A DNA stretch of 64,000 nucleotides from assembly GCF_964275005.1 (NCBI RefSeq), contig NC_092701.1, positions 36,409,520 to 36,473,519 on the forward strand, in the 5' to 3' direction. Origin of the DNA: Diadema setosum. Taxonomy: Eukaryota > Echinodermata > Echinoidea > Diadematoida > Diadematidae. Made by a program: the position numbers and the translations under genes. Positions 49,615 through 61,600 of this stretch are shown here, piece after piece. The notes under the pieces are model-generated. The model had not been told where the DNA came from. It made no database searches and worked only from the letters and a program-made list of their open reading frames with translations. The first letter of the stretch is position 1; each line of letters opens with the position of its first letter.

Positions 49615-52600
49615 GTCTTAAACATCTACATGTACACTTCAATGTCATCATGTACCCCCAAGTTACCCTTAAATTGCTTCAAAACTGTAGGAGGTTGTGA
49701 TGCAAGATTTGCAACAGACCACCCATTCTACCACATGCCGATTCCTAAATACTATACCCCTTATACATTTCATGTTTTATGCAGGAGTGCAGTGTTCAAT
49801 CTTATTTAGGGACTATCATTACCTTTTCAAATGAATATAAGAGTTTCAGTTGAATAACAAATTTTCTATTTACATTTCATACTTGACCTTTATACTTATG
49901 TTAACAGTAAACACATATAAATCTGATGATTGTTACACATGTTCTCATGTAGCAATACATCTTGGAAACAATATCAAAAATGTAAAAAAAGCAACATCAT
50001 GGAATACACTGTAATACCCTTTAATTGTGGAAATACGAAGTAGCTTACTTTGGCGCTCCCTCCTTGTCAAGAGCCATAGGTCTGTCCTTGTGTTCTTGAT
50101 AATCAATCATGGCCAACAGATTACGGGCTCTGTAAGCAGCGTACCTGCACATCAATGAAATGTTTAACATCTAAATGTTTTACACAAGTGTACTTACTCC
50201 TGGATATTTAGTGAGTGCTATTTTTTTTTTCCGCACAGCTGCCATCCACCTTCATGCAAACAAGCACAAAGAAGTGCATGAGCAGAAAATGATTAGGAGG
50301 TCATGACCCCTTGGGCAAATGTGCATGCCTCATGTTGATGTAGTGATATCTTGATATCAATTTTGATTCATATTAATATACCGGTAGTCAAATCAATATT
50401 CATAAACCCTAATCCCACAAGGTTTTTCTTGGGACTTGAAACCATCGGGGGCTTTTTGGCCCCCCTTCTTCGGATCTCTGTCGTGGATCGCGTGAGGTAG
50501 AGGTCAATGTCATCTAACAGATTATATAGTTATATTTTTCAAATTCTAATCCATGTATTTTATATTACTTGATTCATGCTAATTTATACAAGAATAATTG
50601 TTCGCCTAGAAGTCTAACACTACAGCTCCAAGACTTCTAATTTTTGGTAAACATATTTTTTTTTTTTCAATTTCCTCAACAATAATATTGAACAAAAATT
50701 TCGGCTTCATACTTTTTTAATGTATTGTAATGTGTATTGAATTTCTTATGTATTTCGCTTTGTTTTTTAGCGTCAAAATTTGCCGCAGAAACTTTATAGA
50801 ACATTATCAAGCTAAAATAAATCATCAGCCATTGAAAGTAAATGTATCTATTTTTACATGAATTGATTGAAAAAACAAAATTTACATTGGATTTGTCCAC
50901 AAAATCATGTTTTTGAGCAATTTTGGGGGTCAACAAATTTTTTTCAAAGGGGCGTGGCTTCAAAACGGTATGGCCGGGAGCAACAAATTTGGTCTCAAAG
51001 GTTCCGTGATACTTGAAAGAATAAAGTCCTAAAATGTGGTGGCAAGACCATTGCTCGTTGCGAAATAATCATGCGAAATGTCGGGGTTGGGGGCAAATTG
51101 CCCCCCCCCCCCCCCCTCCCCCCAAGTGGAAATAGGGTTAATTACATTGCTCCATAGTCTAATTTCATGAATAAATATACATCAAAACTTTACATAATGG
51201 CTATCATCAATAAATTGAGGATAATTCAACATATTTCCTCACACAGATTGTGGCCTGCAATTGAGAAAACTTTCATTTTGAATATTTCTCAGCATTGATT
51301 ATGTGTCTAATTCTTCATAATCATTAACATGAAAATAATGACATACAACTGTAAAGCTAATTGAGCCAAATTTTGCTTTATTACGGAGAAATCAGTTTTA
51401 AGAGCTATAGAGTAGAGTTTTGTTACAAAGCATTTTTTTCATCTATCCAAAGATAAAACAACAACAAAACCAAAATAAAACATACAAACAAACATAAAAC
51501 TCGTTTGTAAATGCTGGCAAATTATCCTTACCCAAAGGAGTACCTCTTCGCACAGTACATCAATATGTGGTTATGCAGTGATTCCAGTTCACCAGTGTGC
51601 CTGAAATGCACGAGAGGTAAAAAAACAAACAAACCAAAAGTCAAAAAATGCCAGATAAATTGACATTTCCTTGGCACTAAACAGCATTATGCTAATACTA
51701 GGTTATGCAGGAGGTACTTATCATTTTTATTTTTTACTCAGTACGACCATCTGAATCTCTTCTACAATTGCTGTTTTGTGCCAGATGCTGTCGTTGAGTG
51801 TGCCTTACAACTGAGACACATCATTTCATAAAGGTGAATAGAAAGAAAGCACACAACAACCTCTCTGTTTATTTACATATCTATGTACATGCACTTACTA
51901 ACAATGGAACATAAATACAAGACGTGAAGGCATGCACAAATGTCTACATGAAAATGACAAAATACATGCAGGATAACTAAATATCTCAATGACTCTTCCC
52001 AGACCACCATCAAAAGAAGGGAAGCCATTGGAACTATGCATCATATTCGGTAGACTAAACGAAGGATGGCTATATTATGAAGAGGGAACATTTACCTGAA
52101 GTTCACAAACTTCACGAGGGTGTTGATGAACTTTTTGTCTAACACAATGCGAACAAGTGCATCGTGGGGTGGCGTCCCAGGTGACAGCCATTCCTGCCTC
52201 TCCGGCAAATCCCCGTGTTCACACCGTGGCTGGCCCCCGTATCCCCCTGTCAGCAACCATTCATGCGTGTTGCACACATGATGCACAATTCCTCTCCACT
52301 TGTTCTGGAAATCACATTATAAGACACACAAAAGAAGCTCTTACTTTATAAATGTAACCAAGAAAGTGCCAAGGACTTGTCGTATGTCCCAAAGCTACAT
52401 TTTGTGTCTTCACATTACTGTGAACATGTAACGAGGTAAAAACATACATGTATGCAATTTAATTCAGACAAATTTCAATTAATCGAACTGATGCAGGGAG
52501 GAAAAAAATAGTTTCACAGTTACAAATAATTTCTAAATATGTTTTTTTTTTTTTTTTTTGGCAAAAAGTACCACTGGAAGATCATTATGTGGGGTTGCAC

Positions 52601-55600
52601 CAGGGAGGTGCTAAAGAAGGAGAGACAACTACTGCAAATAATCGGGACTATAGCGCTCTTACATCAAGAAATACTTGCCCCTACTGGAATTCGCTCTCTT
52701 TAAATGTGATGTCTACAATGAATTTGTGTACCATCAATTAGAGCAGCAAATCAAAATGCAGTGTAAAACTGATAATTCTAACAGCAACAAGTTTAAAAGC
52801 AGGCTGGAACATGCTTTAGCGAAGTACTTTATTTGAAAGATCAAAATATACCGAATTAAATGGAAGAAACCTAACATGCAGAAATAAGTGCATTATAGAC
52901 TAGAAATGTCGCTATGGCGACTGGTATGCCTCCGCCATAATGCATGATTCTTGTAATAGGTCTAGATAATACATGTGGACAATGTGTGATTACATTTTCA
53001 CAAAATTGGCAACATATTAAAATGACAAGTTTGTCACAAATGTGTTGAATGTTCACCTTCCTTGACCTAGGTTTAATTGGATGAATAGGAGAGCATGTAT
53101 TCAGGATTTAAGGACTTCATCTTGACTTTGACCCATTCATACGTTTATGCACTGAGTAATTTTTAAGGTATAGAGAAAAAGCGCAATTTCTGTATTGAAA
53201 AGTACATTGTTACCATCTGAAATTCATAAGATAATTACTATCAGTAAGAACATGCATAAATATGAAGTACGTTTCAAGATAACTTGAGAAATTTCCAAGA
53301 TATGGAGGAAAAAGTTAGTTCAGCACTTTCGATCTTTGACGTTTTGACCTTCGAGGCAAAAACAAAAGACACAGAAAAAAACTTTCCAGTGAATCTCTAT
53401 TAGGTTATACATGCATACATAAAGTGAAAAAAATAATAATCCTGCTGGCATTGCATAAACATGAGGGAAATAGTAAAAGTATGAAGTGTTGCCCTTGACA
53501 TTTGACCCCTGACCTTTGACCCCATGAACCCTAAATTCTCTAGATAATCACTAACAGTCAGTACATGTATCATATATATACTATGCTCCATGAAGATACC
53601 TTGAACGATTTCAAAGGTACACAGAAAAAAGGTGAAGTTTTAATATCTTTACTTGACCTTCAGACCTTTTGACCTCATGACCCAAACTTTCACCAGAGAA
53701 TCTTAATCGGGTAATACATGTATACACTAAGTTTCAAGCAATTATCCTCAGGCACTGCACAGATATGATGGAAATAGTGAAATTTTATGTATTTGACCTT
53801 GACCTTTGACCTTGAGCATGTGCATGCCCACCAAAAAGTTGGTAGGCACAACTTCAATCCCTAATACACATACATGCCAAGTTTCATCAGGATACCTCAA
53901 AATGTGCTGATAGTTACCTCGTCCACAAAACTCATTACGGACGGACAGAAGGGCGGACGGCCGACAACCCGAAAACATAATGCCTCCGGCACCACTTCGT
54001 GGCGGAGGCATAAAAAAATATTTGGTTTTAAAGAGGGCCTATCATTTCATTTCAATTTGCGCATTCCAAAGATACTAGAAATACATATTAATTATATTGA
54101 ACTCTTTCTTGAAGTAGTCTACATCAATTCGCATATTTCATTTAAAATTTTAGGTTGAAATAAAGCTTGTAATTCAACAAAAGGTGAAATGCACTCTTCA
54201 TCTCCAAACTTTGCCTTGCAACTAGAGCAGTGCAGCGCATGACTTCAAAGTGTAGTGGAATGAATGCTAGACATCCCATTGTAACGCCTTGAACCCATAC
54301 ATATGTTTGCATGAACTACGAAGAGTTGCCACCCCATCTCTGTAACATCTCCTTGCTTGCACATAAATATGATACATTGATGACATGATTCACAGCAAAG
54401 CTAATATATCAGCAGCGAACAAAGATTTATACACACAAAATTTAATGTCATGGTTACCTAAGATATCACTTGACCTAACTGAAAAAAAAAAGGAATAAAA
54501 GTTTAATTTCACCTTTTCCCTCTAAAAATTAACATTTTCAAGATCAAAATGGTGTTTGGCATTCAGTAGTGTAGTGAAAGATGAAATTAATCAAAAGGTA
54601 AGTATCACTGACTTTTGCAGACTATCGTCTTTAAAATGTACTGTAAATACATAATGTGAAGTCAAATACATGAATAGATAATAATACATGAAATAATGAT
54701 AATTAATAAACTAATGATTAATAAATTCATAGATAAATATTCCATACATACAAAAAAGAGGTCAATGTCGCCGCCACATGTCTCTGCACAAAACCAGAAA
54801 TGATTGGTGATGTGCTTCACCCAGTACTTCAAAGCTTGATTTCTCACAGTGCTAGATGCCTGATGAAAATAAAAGAAAGAAAAAAAAAAGGAACAAAAAA
54901 TCACAAATATTTCAAATCTACAACTATAATGCAGAAACATGAATTTATACTTCAAAACTGATATCATAATAAGCATCACTGGTAGAAATTTGTGAACATA
55001 ACTGGAAGACATACATTTGGATGGATCAAGACTACAATAAAAAAAGACTGTGTGCTAAGGAAAGATTTGGAAACACAAACAAACCATGTTATTCATCTTT
55101 CTTCTTTCAATTTTCAACTTTTCATGCAGCAATATACAGATAAATATACAGATTTTGAGGCCCGGCAATGCAGACTTCAATACCAAAATCTGTAACAGTG
55201 ATTATACTAAACTGCCAAAAAAAATGTTGATCAGATACCTTGGCCACTTTCTTCCCGATGTTTTTGGCCCCGTGCCAAACATCCCAGCTGTGAAGGATCT
55301 CTGGGTATTCCCTCTCTGTCAAGAAAAAAAGGTGAGATGAAAACAACAATTGAAATCTGTGAAGTCTTGTGATAGAATTGTCCTGCTGATCAACTGTGTC
55401 TTTTTTCTACGGACACAAATGTGCAGAACATTATTACATTACAAGGCAAACACTGGGACACAAAGTCGGATGCATGCAACATCCAGGCAGAATCCACTTT
55501 TCAACCTGTAAATTAATTTTCTTCCTTCAATTACATGTAAAGTAATAACTTTTGCTCCAAAATTGATTTCTAATGTAAAATGCAGTCAAAGGCATCACAT

Positions 55601-58600
55601 ACATCATGTTTGTCTTTTCCCCTCATTCTACATTACTTGGGGGGGGGGGGGGGGGTCAATGAATTCTGCAACCATTCCGGCGCAAAATGTTTTTGACCGC
55701 GCCGTTCACTGACTTTTTACTTTCAAGTTTCGCGCAACTTTTGAGACCAAATTTGTTGCGCCCAGGCATACCGTTCCGAAGCCACACCCCTTTAAAAAAT
55801 TTTCGTCAACCCCAAACTTGCTCGAAAACGTGATTTTGTATACAAAGTCAATACAAATTGTTTTTTCAATTAATTCATATAAAGATTCATGTTTTAATTC
55901 TAATGGCTGAAATCAATTTATTTTAGAATAATTATGCTTCAAAAAATGTGTGTGACATTTTCTGCTGAAAAAATAACACAAATAAAAGTTTTTAAAAACA
56001 AAGAAATACATTAAAAACTTGACAAAACAATAAAAAACGTAAGAAATTAATTATGATACTGAAATTCTTTTTCTCACAAAGTTTGGAATGTCACTAAAAA
56101 TATTTACCCCAAAAATCAGCATTCCATAAGCTTTTATAAGCCAATTACAGACGAAATTAGTTTTTTTGCATATATTTGCATAAATTAATTGATTTAAAAT
56201 AAAAAATGCACATTTTTTTGAAAATTTAACTAAGCAGTCTTGTAGATTACATCTGGCTTTATGTTCATGCAAAATTTTGCGGCGATCACGGATTCAACGG
56301 CCGAGATCTGAAGGCCCCCCCCCCCCCCCCAGGAATTCAAGCTCGCTAAATAGCCCAGGTAAGTTAAAGACTTTCATAACCAAAACACACAAACATAAAA
56401 TAATTGGCTATGTACATCATCTTTTCAAGTCCCATTCTCATGTATTGTATTGATTAAATTAACATTGCACAAATTTATTTTTCTCTAAGTCAAAGCTATT
56501 TCTCCACTCCAATCAACTTACAACTAGGCAGGGTTGACTGTATGCAAATATGCACTATCTATGCATTCCATGTTGTAACATTTAAATAAGGTAATGCAAG
56601 GCTGCTTCTGAAAACTTCAAAAGCCAGCTTTACTTCATTTTTAAACAGAATATGCTTACTAAGCAGTGCTGTGATCACTGGATGGGCGTCAGTGATCACT
56701 TCTGCGATCTTCACGCCCTTGCCGGATACTGTTTCGATTGCTCGAACAAGGGCCAGAGTTTCCATGTTGGGGGATTTATCCCCTGTTTCCCGTTTATCCA
56801 CAAACTGGACATCTAGGATGCTTTTCGTAGAATGGTCGAGAGTAGTGTAAGTGCAGTACTGGGCACTGAATCCCGGCGAGTCATTCCTCGCATCACCTGC
56901 AGTCAAAAGAGTATATTAAGCAAAGAAGGTCTTGAGGTTTAGCTGGACTGTGTGAGATATTTGAATTTTGCTGTTAAACTTTGCCAGGTGCCTTTTCATA
57001 GTATTCACTAAAGCGACCTAAACCTACATGCATGTTTATATTTCAAGGGCCTCATATACAAGGAAGTGAAATAAAGATTATATTTCATTTACCAGTGTTA
57101 CACATGCAAAAACACTATTGAAAACAAACTAGAAATGTCACTAAAGTGGCTAATATGCCTCAGCTATACTACATGGCTCTCCTACCGGGTCAACAGATAA
57201 TGTGAGACAACAGTTTCACATGAATGGCAGAAAAATTTAAAAATTACAAAAATTACAAAAATGACACCAGGCATGATTGAAAGTTTAACATAACCACAAA
57301 TGTATGAAGTGCTTTTATTCCTTTAACCAGTTTTCATTGTGGATGGTTAAATTGTTCTGAGAGCAAGTACATGCTCTTGGGCTCGGAGCCTTTTTCTCTC
57401 CACCTTTGACCCATTTTATTATGACACACATACTGGCTTATGTTACTTTATCAACATCGATGTGAATCAGTTCACATAAAAGCTATCATCTGATAATTGA
57501 AAAGCATTTGTGAAAAGTGCACCAGCAATAACATCATGCATATCCTTACCGCACACCACAACTTCCTGGCCTTGCACATCATGAATATTCTTCTGCAACA
57601 TCCCCCCAAAAGTGGACTCAACTTCAGGGCATATGTAGTGATGCTGGATGGCATAGAACACTCTTCGGCTAAGGATGTGCCATCCCAGGATGTCGGCCAT
57701 GAATTTAACTTTCTGGTAGTTATTTCCAGAAAGCAGGATGGCAGCCCCCAACTTCAGGTCTCCGACGTGAGTTCTATTTAATGTCTCTTGTAGACAATAT
57801 TTGTCGATGTGGCCATGTCTACAAGCCTGCATCAAGTAGAATTAAAGACCAAACATTTATTCACACACACAGTATCAAAAAAATATAAATATTTTTTTTT
57901 CTTTTGCTATTCTCATATATAGACATTAAATGTGTTTAAGGATACTATAATGCCAACAGTAAAATCTGTCTACAATTGCCACCAAAGGAAGTCAACGTGG
58001 TGTTAGACAGTCTGATGCTTTAGAATAGTTCTCCAATATCTATTTGTGTGTGAGTGTGTGTCTGTGTCTGTATATCACATACATGAACATACTTATCATT
58101 TTTACATATATGAATAATTATCACCTATCTGCAATTTTTAAAAGGCAACCAACTGCACAATTTATTCCCGGAAGTGACAAAGGTCATTACCCCCATTTTC
58201 TTTATTGTTTTGCAATATGCATTCATTTAATGCACATTATGACAACATTCCTTCAGTGCTCATATACAAATGTGGTAGCATATACACTGATAAATTCTTT
58301 GCAAATGCCTGACATGGCTAAAATGAAGGGATTTCACCATATGACCACAGCACACTGATACCTTCAATATTTATCTAGGGTGTTGATCTTGATGTACAGT
58401 CTGGTCTTGACACTACGTGATATCATAGTTTTTTTATGAAGCCCTTTTTTAAAAATGTGTCAAGAGAAGGTGCTGTTAGGTTGAACTTTAAACTAATAAA
58501 AGTACTTGTATAAAAAAAAATGAGTTTTTGTTTTGCACAATATACCCATTCGATATGACCCGATGTGCCGACAGGATGAACTGTGACATCTGTTCTGCCA

Positions 58601-61600
58601 CCGCAGACTTTGCACGCTGGCCTTGCTGCAGCTGCCAGCTCTTTGATGATGGAGGCTGTCACCAAGTACATCTGACATTGCTGCGCTTCCTCAGCGGAAT
58701 CCAACTTTTTGTGCATTCCAGATCTTGTTGCCTCCGCTTCTTTTTCCTCCTCTTCCTCATCTTCCTCATCTTCTCCCCCATCATCTGCATCGCCAAAGAC
58801 TTCTTCCACAATGCCCATGCAGTCTGCTTGGGCTGGTGGTCTAGTAGAATGATGTGAAAGCCAAATATACCAATTCTCATGATAACATCCATTCTTAATA
58901 AAGTGAGTATTCTGCAATCTCCAATTATCAACACAAGACACTTTAATACATACTGCATGCTGTTAAACAGTCGATTATAACACTTTGTAACATTTGAACT
59001 GTTTTATGAAGACATGTCTTGGTTTATGATGAAAAAGCAACCTTGCATCTTTGCTTGTAAGATGAACATCCACTTGCTGAATATTGTCCACTGTAAACTG
59101 TCCCTACAGTTTGTGCATTACACCTTGAGTGATGTGCACCAAAAGTAGGGTTTATAATGGCTAAATACATCTTCAGTGTTTACACAGACAGACATATAAA
59201 ACTGGCAGATGAACACACAACTTCTGAATAAGACTTATGTGAGCTATTAGAGAAATATTTGAAATAGAATTACATGTCATGAAAGTCTTCTGGAAGCCAT
59301 GAAGATGTGCTGTCATGGTCCGAGATCTGTTCTTGGGGATATAAGTAGTCCCCAATTTCCAGTGCTTCCACACTTATGCTATGAAAAAAAGAGAAAAAAA
59401 TAAATAGTTGATTCCGCATATAGTATGGTAAATTTCAAATCAATTCAAACTTTTAGTCAACTTACAAAACCACTTGCAATAATTGACTTGACTTGACTCT
59501 GTATCACAAAATATCACAAATACTTTCATGCACCAATTTATTAGATCATGCCAGGGCTTGCCTCTTTTGTTGTTTGTTTTTCAAGTGGCCTGCCAGGACA
59601 TCTGAGAAGAAATTTCAGGTTGACAAATGGATTTTGAGGCCAGGAATGAGACTGAATATGTCAAATCAGCAAATTAAAGTTTATTATGTGCATAAACATA
59701 GTCGTCTTCAAATATGTAATAAGGCCTGTTCGATTAATGATGTAATACATTGTATGGTGGTACATTGTTCATTGCATGAAATTTCAAGGGGAGGTATCCT
59801 TTTTTAAAAGTGTTTCTGAACATAACAGGAAAAAAATAAACAAATTCCAATCTAAAAATAAATATGATAATAACAAGTCTAACATTTTGTGAGATCATAA
59901 GACCACCTTCCATTTGTCTCCTGACCCTACATAAATTTCCACATTTTTTTTTTTTGGTTGTTGTTGTTGTTAAAGAAATATGTGTCTATTGAGAATGGAA
60001 TATACTTTGTTCAAGAAGTGGTATGCAAAGAATTATCCAGGTTACCATATAACGGAAAGGGCATTCATGTTCTTGTGCAATCTATTACAAATATACTTGA
60101 GGAAGAATGGACATTTCTTTGGGCTCTTTTTTTTTTTTTTTTGCTAAAACAGAAACAAAAACTGAAAACAAAAATAGGTGAGCTCGAGTGTGACATTTAA
60201 CTGGATTGTCACTTTGTGTTTGGATGATTAAAGATGAATTAGTCCAAATAAAAATCAGAGTACGAGCTTCCGCCTTCAATGGTAAAAATGTGCCATCAAA
60301 CAAAGAAGGAAAAATAAAGAACGATACATTCAAACAGTACATCCAAAACCTTACTTGGCTTGTTCTTGAGCTTCCTTTCCAGTTGATTGTGTTAAATCAC
60401 GGTTCTCTGAGCTGATAGTGTAAACGATGTAATGAAGAGAGAGAAATTAAAAGATATCACAAAATAACAGGTGATTTAAACTGAGAACATGTTTGAATGC
60501 GTCGATAGTGAATAAATCAATGGCTTGAAGAGATCAAGGAGATCAGTCAAAACGGCAAAATTACAAAATTTAATTGTATTTGAATTCATTATGTGTATTA
60601 TCTCATCTATGTCACAGATGAAATGTCACAGTATACAAATAATGACTGCTATGAGGGGCACAGTTAAAATCATGGGCCCCAAGTGACGTGAAAACCGTAA
60701 CCCTGCCTGAAGCGAAGCTGAGGTACATATACTAGGTACTAGTAGACAGCAATTAAACAACTGAACAAACTTAAATTCTCAAACAATATAAAATACTGAT
60801 GATAACACTACTGGTATTTGAAGAAATACTTTTCAAATGATTGCAAAAGTAGTCACCAGCAAGGTCACTTCATTGGAGAACAAGTATTTTTGAAATCAAC
60901 ATGTGAAGGCACTTTCATTCAGTGTAAACATAGCCGTTACGGTGATGTCTGCAACATAAAATAGATGTACATACCCAATGTCAGGTTCCAATGACTGTGT
61001 TGGTGGTGTCGTGCTGCTCACAAAAAAAAAGACAAAAGGGCGGGTAAGTTGTAGGTACCTGGCTGAAATGACTGAATGTACTAAGCTTATTGGATGTAAT
61101 TAACATTCAGTTACTAGTATCATATGTTATTATTATACTATCTTCCACAAGAGGACTACATTGCGAGGCAGTTATGTTGCTATGGATGCTAGATTATACC
61201 ATTATTTAGTCTAAACTGTGGGTACCATACCAAAAGCACTGAAATTATACCATAATATAAAATTATATAATTCTTTCAAGAACTTCTTGTTGAAATGTTT
61301 GAGACTGGTGTCGCATTTTCACATTTATTATGTCCATTTTCTTTTTGTTATAAATATGATTTGTATAAATACAACCGTAAGTGTGCAGTGACAAGTGTAA
61401 ATTTTGACTACCTGTACTTACCTATTTGCAGTCTCGGGTTCAATGTCCATGCCAGTCAATTCCTCCACTCCAGACATGCTACAACCACAATTAGATCATA
61501 ATTAGAGTAATGCCATAGTTATGGGTGATGGGGAAGATGACATATATATGTTACATTAAAATACTAATTCATTGGAAGAAGTAAGAAATAAACAATGGTA

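Noticed and set aside
57497..58857. Plus-strand frames of about 94 and 109 aa
   Set aside because: Antisense shadows of transposase exons 57826-57550 and 58840-58546.
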